NCBI GenBank assembly: GCA_009991425.1
Contig: JAACWH010000087.1
Location: 1 to 41,576 of the forward strand
Direction: 5' to 3'
DNA: 41,576 bases
DNA from: Leptospira sp.
Lineage (GTDB): Bacteria > Spirochaetota > Leptospiria > Leptospirales > Leptospiraceae
Both the position numbers and the translations under genes were made by a program. The notes below the pieces were generated by a model, which saw only the letters and a program-made list of their open reading frames with translations, searched no databases and was not told the DNA's origin. Positions 1 through 7,756 of the stretch are shown here, piece after piece (position 1 is the stretch's first letter; every line of letters begins with the position of its first letter).

Positions 1-2
1 CT

Positions 3-170
3 GAAATTTTGGCAAGCTTAGATCCTTGGCTTGCCAAATCCGTCCAATTAGAGTCAGATTCTTTAGGTGCCGTTTCTCTTGCAGAAATCGAAGAATGCCA
101 CTTAGGCATATTAGATAGACTGAGAGAAGAGATAGAGCAAGGAAGAATCAAGCTATGGAAGTTTAGGTAA
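3..170 (+). CDS. fliG: Flagellar motor switch protein FliG, C-terminal end (partial)
   Basis: The reading frame enters from the left edge and stops with TAA at 168-170, giving about 55 residues. They contain LGAVSLAEIEECHLGILDRL, which fits the last helices of FliG (family pattern: GPVRL, then VEEAQ, then IV-RLEE). FliG is the rotor protein that carries torque from the MotAB stator to the C-ring. FliH starts 6 bases downstream, as expected of a flagellar operon. The family call rests on this short tail plus the neighbour, so it is likely rather than certain. The ending WKFR after the usual FliG C-terminus is slightly longer than in enteric FliG. Confidence 0.7.
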   Translation, partial: EILASLDPWLAKSVQLESDSLGAVSLAEIEECHLGILDRLREEIEQGRIKLWKFR

Positions 171-176
171 TTCAGA

Positions 177-1100
177 ATGGCAAAACTCGTATTCAAACCA
201 ATTCAAATCGCTGGCTTACAAGATGAAGTAGATATCACTATACCCGATAAGTATAAAAAGTACCATAGAGATGAGGATGCAGAAGAATTCGAGGTTGACC
301 AAGAAGGGAATATCATTGAACAGTACCAAGGCCCTTCCATTGAAGAGATCGAGGCTGAATTAAATCGATATAGACAAGAAACTGAAGATCAAGTCAAACA
401 GCTGCTAGATGATGCCAGGACAAAATCACGTGAAATAGAAGACGAAGGCAGAACAAAGGCCTTCCAGATGATCCAAGATTCTAAAGAAAAAATCAAACTC
501 GAAGAGGATAGTGGAAAGGCAAAAGCAGAACAAATTCTTGACCGCGCTAAGATGGAAGTCGAGAGAATGATCAAAGAAGCGGAAATGAAAGTCGCTGAGA
601 TTGAACACGAGGCATACCAGAAAGGTTATGACGCTGGGCGCGAAGTTGGATTTAAAAAAGGCCAAGGAGAAGTCCGAAGGCTGATTGACCGACTCGGAAC
701 GATCGTTGGTAAGGCAATTGACATTCGAGAAGAAATCCTTGCAGCCTCCGAAAAGCAAATGGTTGAAATGATCTTAATTATTGCAAGAAAAGTAATTAAA
801 GATGAGATCATAGAAAGAAAAGAAATCGTACTAAATAATATCAGAGAAGCCTTGAAACGAATCAAGGATAGAGATAGAGTGGATATTCGGGTGAACTTCC
901 AAGACTTGGAACTCACCACACAGCATAAGGATGAATTGATTAAATTGATGGAATCTCTGAGAAAAGTAAATATCTATGAAGACTCTAGAGTTGATAGAGG
1001 TGGAGTAATCATAGAAACTGATGTAGGTGCAATCGATGCACGTATCTCGACTCAGTTGAAAGAAATTGAAGAAGCGATTCGAAATGCCGAACCAATATGA
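177..1100 (+). CDS. fliH: Flagellar assembly protein FliH
   Basis: This 307-residue protein has the build of FliH, which binds and restrains the export ATPase FliI at the flagellar type III secretion gate. Residues about 55-160 are a long, highly charged coiled coil rich in Glu, Lys and Arg (EEIEAELNRYRQETEDQVKQ and on). A short Gly-spaced stretch follows (YQKGYDAGREVGFKKGQGE), like the GxxxG helix of FliH. Residues about 170-305 resemble the FliH/V-ATPase E-subunit C-terminal domain. The ATG lies 6 bases after the fliG stop, and TGA overlaps the ATG of the next gene (ATGA). FliI usually follows FliH, but here a sensor-kinase-like gene does. The N-terminal 50 residues are an unassigned extension. 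Confidence 0.85.
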   Translation: MAKLVFKPIQIAGLQDEVDITIPDKYKKYHRDEDAEEFEVDQEGNIIEQYQGPSIEEIEAELNRYRQETEDQVKQLLDDARTKSREIEDEGRTKAFQMIQDSKEKIKLEEDSGKAKAEQILDRAKMEVERMIKEAEMKVAEIEHEAYQKGYDAGREVGFKKGQGEVRRLIDRLGTIVGKAIDIREEILAASEKQMVEMILIIARKVIKDEIIERKEIVLNNIREALKRIKDRDRVDIRVNFQDLELTTQHKDELIKLMESLRKVNIYEDSRVDRGGVIIETDVGAIDARISTQLKEIEEAIRNAEPI

Positions 1101-3064
1101 TTTCATTTTTAAAGGGAAAGTTCTATTTTAAAATATTTTTATTAAGCTATCTTTATCTAATGTTAGCTTCCACATCTATGTATGCAATACCCTGTGGAAG
1201 CTTTCTATCTGATTTAAATAGAAAATGGGAATTTTCAGATTCCTGGCAATTTCGAAAAGGCGATAACCTAGACTGGAAGGAACTCCAAGTAGAAGAATCC
1301 TTTTGGATCCAAAGGAAAATTCCTGATTATGGAATTTCTAAGACGGAAAATATTTCTGGGTACCACTGGTATCGATGCAAAATTATTCTTCCTGAAAACT
1401 TTTCTGCACCGAGTCAACCGCTCGGTATTCAATTTGGCAAAATTCGAGATATAGATGAAGTTTATTTGAATGGAACTTTAATTGGCAAGACTGGGTCTTT
1501 AATACCAACCTTAGATCCAGATTTTCACAGAGAGAGGATCTATTCTATTCCTACCAATCTTTTGCTTCCTGGCGACAATGTAATTGCTGTTAGAATTTAC
1601 GCTGTCGGCATACAGCAAGGTTTAAAATCTATTCCTACCATTTACAATGAGGCTGAGCTTATTCAAAAACAGTTTTCCTCAGAGAGTATTGCTATTGGGT
1701 TCGGATATATTTTTATACTAATGGGAATCTATTTCCTAACAGGAGCTTTCATTCGTGGACTACGTGCAGAGAATTCATTCTTTGGATTATTCTCAATTTG
1801 CATTGGTCTTTATACTTTGGTAAGAACCCAATATAGGTATGAAATTTTTCAGACATTCCAAGGATCGTATATTTTCGAATTGATGATACTCGTCCCCTTA
1901 CCTGCTTTGTTTATAAATTTCTTGATCTTCCATTTGAATGCCAAACGAAATGCATTTGTTATTGCACTTGAAGTTTTTTTAGGACTACTCTTTGTAGCTA
2001 TTCCGTTTATCAATACATTGGCTGGATGGACAATGATAATAAACGCATTTAACTATTCTCTGCCTGTAATTTTTGGAATTGTAGTTTATTACATTTCGTC
2101 AAATTTTAAAGCTAACTTTTCGAAATTACGTTTTATCCTAATTGGTCTTATTGGATTATTTCCAACAATTCTTATTGATTCCCTTTCTGCTTTAGAAGTA
2201 ATCTCATTTGCTGGAACCATTTACTTTGGATTCTTTTTCTTCTTGTTGTTAATCTCTGTTCAATTATCAGAAGAAATGGTCTCCAGTTTGGAAAAGTATT
2301 TAGCAATGGAATCAGAATTAATTCAAATGGAAAAGATCAAAACAGGCTTCTTATTGAATATATCTAATGAATTTAAAACTGGAATTGAAAAGATCTCCTT
2401 AGTTATTGGAAAATTAAATGCTAAGAAGAAAACAAGCAAGACAGAAAAATCTCCTAGCCAGGTATTAGATTCTCAACTAAGAAATACAATTTCAATGATT
2501 GATGAGGCAATTCTTTTAAGTAATATAGAAGAAGGAAATTACCACCTCCATTTCTCTCATATTCCTGTTAGTGAAATTTTATTGGATTGTGTTCAACTTT
2601 CAGAACAAAGAATGGATCAAAAAAGGAAAAACCTTCATCTCTCCATCCTTCCCTCTGATGCTAATGTGGAGACCGATCCTACATTATTTAGAGCTATTTG
2701 CAGAAACTTAATTGAAAATGCATTTCTTTATACAGATAAATCTGTTAGAATTGATATAGATTTTGAATTAAAGGATCATCAATATATATTAACTATATCA
2801 GATGAAGGGCTTGGTATGAATCATTTTGAACAAGAGAATTTGTTTAAAAAATTCATACGTGGTGATAAAAATAAAATCATTCCAGGTGCTGGTATTGGTC
2901 TCACATTAGTGAATGCAGCCTCAAATCTTTTGGGTGGCAGTATTAAAGTAAAATCGGCAGAGGGAATGGGATCAATTTTTGTAGTAACTATCCCTACCGA
3001 ATCAAGTTATCAGAACAAAGATTCATCAGGTAAAAAAACAGGCAAAAAAAAGGTTAAAGCTTGA
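1097..3064 (+). CDS. 7TM-DISM-type sensor histidine kinase-like protein lacking the phosphoacceptor His
   Basis: Residues 1-30 are a signal peptide. About 50-190 form a beta-galactosidase-like jelly-roll sensor domain (FGKIRDIDEVYLNGTLIG). About 195-390 hold seven hydrophobic helices, then a short coiled coil. The HATPase core looks intact: N-box RNLIENA (Asn537, Asn541), G1 DEGLG (from 569), F-box LFKKF and G2 GAGIGL (from 597). The H-box, however, reads NISNEFKTG where HisKA has NISHELRTP, so Asn424 replaces the phosphorylated His. It may bind ATP without autophosphorylating here, or act with a partner. It overlaps fliH (ATGA) and the next paralogue (TTGA), so all are probably co-translated. 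Fold assignment is confident. Loss of kinase activity is inference from one motif. Confidence 0.8.
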   Translation: MISFLKGKFYFKIFLLSYLYLMLASTSMYAIPCGSFLSDLNRKWEFSDSWQFRKGDNLDWKELQVEESFWIQRKIPDYGISKTENISGYHWYRCKIILPENFSAPSQPLGIQFGKIRDIDEVYLNGTLIGKTGSLIPTLDPDFHRERIYSIPTNLLLPGDNVIAVRIYAVGIQQGLKSIPTIYNEAELIQKQFSSESIAIGFGYIFILMGIYFLTGAFIRGLRAENSFFGLFSICIGLYTLVRTQYRYEIFQTFQGSYIFELMILVPLPALFINFLIFHLNAKRNAFVIALEVFLGLLFVAIPFINTLAGWTMIINAFNYSLPVIFGIVVYYISSNFKANFSKLRFILIGLIGLFPTILIDSLSALEVISFAGTIYFGFFFFLLLISVQLSEEMVSSLEKYLAMESELIQMEKIKTGFLLNISNEFKTGIEKISLVIGKLNAKKKTSKTEKSPSQVLDSQLRNTISMIDEAILLSNIEEGNYHLHFSHIPVSEILLDCVQLSEQRMDQKRKNLHLSILPSDANVETDPTLFRAICRNLIENAFLYTDKSVRIDIDFELKDHQYILTISDEGLGMNHFEQENLFKKFIRGDKNKIIPGAGIGLTLVNAASNLLGGSIKVKSAEGMGSIFVVTIPTESSYQNKDSSGKKTGKKKVKA

Positions 3065-5073
3065 AATCAATATTTTTAAATCTTAATCAGAAAATTATTT
3101 CTAACTTTAAAATAAAAAAACTTTTTAACCTGAAACTTTATTTTATTTTATATTTTTTAGTTTTTCTTGCTTCAAATTGTGGATCAAAAGTTACGAATGT
3201 TGATATTATAGATCTATCCGGAGAAGATTGGTCAATATCTCTTTCAGACAATATTGAATATGCTCTTCCCGAAATTTCACATAGTGCTTGGGAGACTGTA
3301 AACCTCCCTGATAATATAAATTCACAGGTAAAACAATCTAACGGAGCTGTCTGGTTAAGAAAAAATTTTGAATATAATGTGGATAATTTTAAGGGCAACC
3401 CTTCTGTTTATCTTGGTAAAATTTTTGAAAAAGACCAAGTCTACATCAATGGAGTTTTGATAGGCGAAAATGGAGGAAGAGAAGTAAATTTTGGACGACA
3501 TAGGATCTACCCAATTCCACACACTCTTCTTATTAATGGAGAAAATACTATTGCTATTCGTATTTACTCTACACTCTCAGGAAGTGCAGGAATTATTTCT
3601 GAACCTATAGCAATTGCACCTTTTGATTATGCCTGGGAGCAAGAATGGAGGTTTGCAAATAAGGAATTCATTTACGTATCCTTTTTCTTTTTTATAGGAA
3701 TTTTTTATATACTCAATTATTTAAAAATGCCTGATACGAAAGAGTATCGAAGCTTTAGTATTTTTGCACTTACCTATTGTGTATATGAATTTTCTCGAAA
3801 TGAATATAGATTTAATGTTTATAATAATTTTTTATTTTTTAAATTTTTAGAGTATGCAACTTTATTCTTCATTCCTTATCAATTCTTACGATTCGTTGAA
3901 GAATTTTTAAAATTTAAGAAATTTAAATATTCTAAACTTTATTTTCTATTATCTTCTTCTTTCGTTCTATTGTTTGCAGTAGTTCAAAAACCACAATTCT
4001 GGTATGCCTTTGTTGGTTATTGGGATTTTCAACTACCAGTTACTTTAGGTTATACGATTTATCTTACTATTATTCGAATTCGTGAGAAAATTATAGGCGC
4101 TTATATCCAAGGAATTGGTCTTCTTTATATCTTTTATGCAATTATAAAACAGATTCTCATTGAAAGAGGAATTGCAAATATAGAATCCTCTTTGGAAACT
4201 TCCGTCTTATTTTATTTCTTTTTAATGACTATAGCGCTTCGTCTTCAATTCCTATTTGTTAAAAGAAAAATTCAAAAACGATACGACCAATTACGAGAAG
4301 CTGATACTTTACGAGATAAGATTTTTAGGCATATGGAAATGATGATTTCCAAACCACTCAAACATATGCATGCAATTCTTGCAGAATTGGAGATAAGTAA
4401 AGATCAAAAAGTTAAGAAAGAAAAAATTCATGAAATAGAATCTATACAAAGCACTTTACAACCATTAATGGATGACATTATTGAATTATCTAGGTTGGAA
4501 GTTATGAAAGAAGTTCCTTTTAAAGCTGCTGTTCCTTTTGTTGACTTCATCAAAGAGGTTATTCCTGATGATTCAATTACTTACTCTATCAAAGTAGAAT
4601 CTGATACTATTATTGAGAACAGTTTAGAACTTATTAACTCAATTGTTATTCGTTTGATAGATTTCCCAAGTATACAAGATTTTACTCACAATGACTTAAT
4701 AGTTACCCAAGATTTACGTGGTAATATTCACTTTCGCTTTCTCTTATTTCATTCCAACCCTAAAGTTGCGGTGAAAGTCTATAATGATTTACAGAATAAT
4801 ATTTCCTTAGAAGATACAAATTCAATAAAATGGCAAATCATTAAACAAATTGCACGTTTATTGGAAGGTAAACTGGAATTAAAAATTATAAAACGCAAAT
4901 ATCTAAGAATAGATTTAGGGCTTACTGCCATCCAAGCTCCAGCCTCAGAATTAACTCCCATTAAAGAATCTAAGACAAACCTTAAGCAGCCAAAGCATCC
5001 CAAATCAGAATGGAGGGATGAATTGAAAACAATTTATACTAATTTTCGTTCTAAGCTATCCAAGAAGAAGTGA
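3061..5073 (+). CDS. 7TM-DISM-type sensor protein with degenerate histidine-kinase core (probable pseudokinase, lipoprotein)
   Basis: This 670-residue paralogue of the preceding protein starts with TTG, which overlaps the upstream stop. Its N-terminus ends in FLASNC, a spirochete-type lipobox with Cys40. The jelly-roll domain is at about 55-190 (LGKIFEKDQVYINGVLIGEN), followed by seven hydrophobic helices at about 200-400. A helical region at about 410-480 aligns with HisKA, but the H-box is HMEMMISKPL, with Met427 at the His position. The C-terminal half keeps only the outline of an ATPase domain. No NxxxNA N-box, DxGxG G1 or GxGxGL G2 is visible. It is therefore probably a non-catalytic receptor or a dimer partner. 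Its 3' end overlaps the convergent mtnC by 18 bases. Confidence 0.75.
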   Translation: MKSIFLNLNQKIISNFKIKKLFNLKLYFILYFLVFLASNCGSKVTNVDIIDLSGEDWSISLSDNIEYALPEISHSAWETVNLPDNINSQVKQSNGAVWLRKNFEYNVDNFKGNPSVYLGKIFEKDQVYINGVLIGENGGREVNFGRHRIYPIPHTLLINGENTIAIRIYSTLSGSAGIISEPIAIAPFDYAWEQEWRFANKEFIYVSFFFFIGIFYILNYLKMPDTKEYRSFSIFALTYCVYEFSRNEYRFNVYNNFLFFKFLEYATLFFIPYQFLRFVEEFLKFKKFKYSKLYFLLSSSFVLLFAVVQKPQFWYAFVGYWDFQLPVTLGYTIYLTIIRIREKIIGAYIQGIGLLYIFYAIIKQILIERGIANIESSLETSVLFYFFLMTIALRLQFLFVKRKIQKRYDQLREADTLRDKIFRHMEMMISKPLKHMHAILAELEISKDQKVKKEKIHEIESIQSTLQPLMDDIIELSRLEVMKEVPFKAAVPFVDFIKEVIPDDSITYSIKVESDTIIENSLELINSIVIRLIDFPSIQDFTHNDLIVTQDLRGNIHFRFLLFHSNPKVAVKVYNDLQNNISLEDTNSIKWQIIKQIARLLEGKLELKIIKRKYLRIDLGLTAIQAPASELTPIKESKTNLKQPKHPKSEWRDELKTIYTNFRSKLSKKK

Positions 5074-5754
5074 TTTCAATATTGGAAAATTATGTTCAGG
5101 CTGCTTTTTATTTTTAGGTCTGTCCATAATAAATGCCTTCCATCCTGCTTCACTACAGGCTTGGGCTTCTTCTAATATATCTGTGTAGAAATTACAATGC
5201 TTTGAATCAATGGAAATATGCTGAGCTATGTTTTTATAACTTTGCATTTCTTTCTTGCCACCAACTTTCGTATCAAAGTAACCTTGAATTAGATTTCGCA
5301 AATCTCCAAAAATAGAATACTGCATAAACAAAATTTGTGCTTCTACACTACCTGAAGAATAGATATAAACTGGTATCGATTTTTGTTTACATTGCTTTAA
5401 GAAAACAGGAACATCTTCGAAAAGTTCAGCTTTTAAATCACCTAACTCGAATCCTTCCTTCCATATCTTACCCTGTACCCATTTCAAAGGGCCAAACTTT
5501 CGATCAAGTTGAATTAAATGATGCAGATAGGCATGAATCTGTCGAATATCATTCTTATCTGTTATTTCTGCAAAATCTCCATTTTTAAAATCTTTTTGAT
5601 TTTCTTTTAGAATTTCATCCAACTGTTCTTCAGGTAAAATTTCTTTTCTTAGATAATCTAAGAGCCGTTCGGTTGAATATGGAAATAATACTTCATGAAC
5701 AAAAGAGATAGGCCCAATGGTTCCTTCAATATCTAAAATGATAGCCTCAGACAT
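5056..5754 (-). CDS. mtnC: Enolase-phosphatase E1 (methionine salvage)
   Basis: A HAD-superfamily protein of 232 residues, the usual MtnC size. MtnC enolises and dephosphorylates 2,3-diketo-5-methylthiopentyl-1-phosphate to the acireductone in the methionine salvage pathway. HAD motif I is LDIEGTIGPISFVHEVLFPY, very close to the family signature LDIEGTTxPISFVxDxLFPY. Motif II is YSSGS, the conserved Lys is in DTKVGGK, and motif III is in FYTDILEEAQA. It lies downstream of the gene at 5758-6777 with a 3-base gap, so the two are probably co-transcribed. No other salvage gene (mtnA, mtnB, mtnD) is in the window. The 3' end overlaps the convergent sensor gene. Confidence 0.9.
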   Translation of the reverse strand: MSEAIILDIEGTIGPISFVHEVLFPYSTERLLDYLRKEILPEEQLDEILKENQKDFKNGDFAEITDKNDIRQIHAYLHHLIQLDRKFGPLKWVQGKIWKEGFELGDLKAELFEDVPVFLKQCKQKSIPVYIYSSGSVEAQILFMQYSIFGDLRNLIQGYFDTKVGGKKEMQSYKNIAQHISIDSKHCNFYTDILEEAQACSEAGWKAFIMDRPKNKKQPEHNFPILKSLLLG

Positions 5755-5757
5755 TTT

Positions 5758-6777
5758 CTATTTCCTCTTCTTCCAAGCATCTAAGCCTAAACCAATAACA
5801 AAAAAGAATCCAAGAAAACCAATTACTGCAGCAAGAGCAACATCCCATTCTAGAATATAACTTCCATTTACAATTGATCTAGCCTCATTAGGGATAATAG
5901 GCATAACAGGAGTTCCGCCTTCCATTTGAATCAAAGTCTCAGAATTTTCCTTAGAATAATTAACCATGAAAGCTTGTAAGCCTTCAGGAATATCTTCTTG
6001 CAAAACTTCAGGAGCTGAATCAGAAGAGAAACTCACTTTCATATCAGTGGGTTTCAAAAAAATAGGTCTTGAACCGGCTTTTGATTCAAAAAATAACTTA
6101 TCCTTTAGCTGAAAGCTTTCCCCTTCAAGAGGAATACGGTAGGATATTTGGATCTCTGTATTACCAGGAAGAACAGCACGGTCAACTCTCTGTTTACCTG
6201 CCGATTCATTGATAAACTGAAGAGGTATTGCCATTTTTGAATTTCCTTGCGTCCAGGAACCTTGTAAATCAAGAGCATTTTCTGGGACAAATATTTCTAA
6301 TCCATTCGCATAAATAGACTTAGGTGGCTTTGTTTCATTGCGCAATAAATAAATTTTAAAAACATGCAGAGACTTCTTTTCCCTTACAACCTGCATCAGA
6401 GACCTTGTCTTTAGGAGATTGAGATTATCGCTTGGTTCAAAAACCACTACCTCTTGGGTTTGCGCGCGCATTGCGGGAACGGGTGGAATCATTTTATTGT
6501 AATTGGCAGCCTTATAATTAACCTGAAGCAGAACGGGACTGCCTTCTGGTAGATTTAAGTCAGGAATCGTAAATTCCCCAGAAACAGACTTTTGCTCATA
6601 AATAGGAATCATACTATCTCTAAGTAGGATTACTTTGATACTATCAGCCTTTCCTATTGATTCTGTGGATCCATTCCACAATTTTACACGAATGGAGAGT
6701 TTCTCAGAATAAAGAGAAATGTTTACGCTAAGACTAATAAAGAGGATAATTGGAATTGTTTTCATTTTTAAGTACAT
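5758..6777 (-). CDS. Membrane-anchored extracytoplasmic protein, unknown function
   Basis: I do not recognise a family. The protein has 339 residues with an N-terminal signal (IPIILFISLSVNISLYS), a long beta-rich polar region, one C-terminal membrane helix at about 313-333 (ALAAVIGFLGFFFVIGLGLD), and a short basic tail DAWKKRK. The bulk is therefore probably outside the cytoplasm with the tail inside. The first 120 residues resemble carboxypeptidase-regulatory or PEGA-like beta sandwiches in outline only (GEFTIPDLNLPEGSPVLLQV). A second Met four codons in (6765) is an equally good start, as neither has a clear ribosome binding site. It sits 3 bases before mtnC, but no functional link to methionine salvage is evident. 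Confidence 0.7.
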   Translation of the reverse strand: MYLKMKTIPIILFISLSVNISLYSEKLSIRVKLWNGSTESIGKADSIKVILLRDSMIPIYEQKSVSGEFTIPDLNLPEGSPVLLQVNYKAANYNKMIPPVPAMRAQTQEVVVFEPSDNLNLLKTRSLMQVVREKKSLHVFKIYLLRNETKPPKSIYANGLEIFVPENALDLQGSWTQGNSKMAIPLQFINESAGKQRVDRAVLPGNTEIQISYRIPLEGESFQLKDKLFFESKAGSRPIFLKPTDMKVSFSSDSAPEVLQEDIPEGLQAFMVNYSKENSETLIQMEGGTPVMPIIPNEARSIVNGSYILEWDVALAAVIGFLGFFFVIGLGLDAWKKRK

Positions 6778-6831
6778 AAATTGTAATTTGATTTTTCGTA
6801 GGCCTACATCCCTGAAAATCTAAAAACAATT

Positions 6832-6854
6832 TGACAAATACGTTTTTTTTGTCA
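6832..6854. promoter_or_regulatory. Inverted repeat in the divergent intergenic region
   Basis: TGACAAA (6832-6838) and TTTGTCA (6848-6854) are perfect inverted arms 9 bases apart, inside the 102-base gap between two divergent genes. The left arm lies within TTGACA (6831-6836), which matches a -35 box. A TATTAT follows at 6861, but the 24-base spacer is too long for a standard promoter. The site could be an operator or a small hairpin ahead of the glycosyltransferase gene. Function is a guess. Confidence 0.3.
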
Positions 6855-6879
6855 GCCTGTTATTATCCGACATAATTCT

Positions 6880-7704
6880 ATGAATTCCCCAGAAGATATA
6901 CAACACAACTCATCCAAAGACGAAAGAGATTTACTTCTTGAATACCAGTCTATCGACACCGATAGTATCGAAAAAATAGACATACTTGGTGTGTTGTTTG
7001 ATAATGCAAATACAGATGAAGCTGCTGCAAAAATTGGCAAGTGGATAGACCAGAAGAAAGGCTATAAGCATGTTCTCTTCATGGATCCACCCCGTTTGAT
7101 GAAGCTTAGATCTGGGAAAAAATTGCATCGTATCACAGATAAGGCTGCTATGATTCTTGCCGAAGGCGCGGGTCTCGGCTGGGCCTCGGGCGGCAAAATC
7201 AAGACACGTGTTTCTGTGATTGGTCTTATCATGGATTTAGTTCGTTTTGCCGAACTAAAAGGTTATACCATCTTCATGCTTGGTTCCAAAGAAGATATTA
7301 TTGAAAGAGTTTATTTCAATCTAACCAGACATTTCCCTAAATTAAGAATTGTTGGTCGTCACTCAGGACATATGAATCGACAAAGAGAATTAATGGTCAA
7401 AGAAGCCATTCGTAAAACTAGCCCAGACATTATTCTTTTTGCATCGGATTTCCCCGAACAAGAAATTTGGATAGAGAACAATACAGGCTTCTTCGGTAAT
7501 TCAGTAATCATCGGAGTGAGTGGTGCATTTGACATTCTTTCAGGAAAAGATAAAAAGGCTCCTGACTCTTTTAAACTCAAAGGTTATACTTGGCTATGGA
7601 GAATTATCGCTAGACCATATAGAATCTTTCGGATGTTTAGAATCCTTCAATTTATTATTATGGTTTTGGTTTCTAGATTAAAAAAGAAGAGAGCAACTGA
7701 GTAA
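6880..7704 (+). CDS. WecG/TagA/CpsF-family glycosyltransferase
   Basis: The 274-residue protein matches the WecG/TagA/CpsF (GT26) family from about residue 35 on. Visible family landmarks are [11 protein letters not shown], the Arg in [13 protein letters not shown] (Arg110), [22 protein letters not shown], the FPEQEIW block (usually PKQExW), [18 protein letters not shown], and the C-terminal [17 protein letters not shown] with its basic membrane-binding tail. Such enzymes add N-acetylmannosamine(uronate) or glucose-type sugars to lipid-linked acceptors at the cytoplasmic membrane face. The DGxG block, whose Asp is implicated in catalysis in TagA, is EGAG here (Glu95). About 40 extra N-terminal residues are polar and unassigned. 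No clear ribosome binding site precedes the ATG. No other glycan-assembly gene is adjacent. Confidence 0.85.
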   Translation: MNSPEDIQHNSSKDERDLLLEYQSIDTDSIEKIDILGVLFDNANTDEAAAKIGKWIDQKKGYKHVLFMDPPRLMKLRSGKKLHRITDKAAMILAEGAGLGWASGGKIKTRVSVIGLIMDLVRFAELKGYTIFMLGSKEDIIERVYFNLTRHFPKLRIVGRHSGHMNRQRELMVKEAIRKTSPDIILFASDFPEQEIWIENNTGFFGNSVIIGVSGAFDILSGKDKKAPDSFKLKGYTWLWRIIARPYRIFRMFRILQFIIMVLVSRLKKKRATE

Positions 7705-7756
7705 ATCAGGGTCTCCTCTTTCTTAAATCTGGAACTAAGTTTTAAATAATTTAATT

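Noticed and set aside
389..1106. Several minus-strand open frames opposite fliH
   Set aside because: They overlap a well-supported FliH and have no recognisable protein features; they reflect Glu/Lys codon bias.
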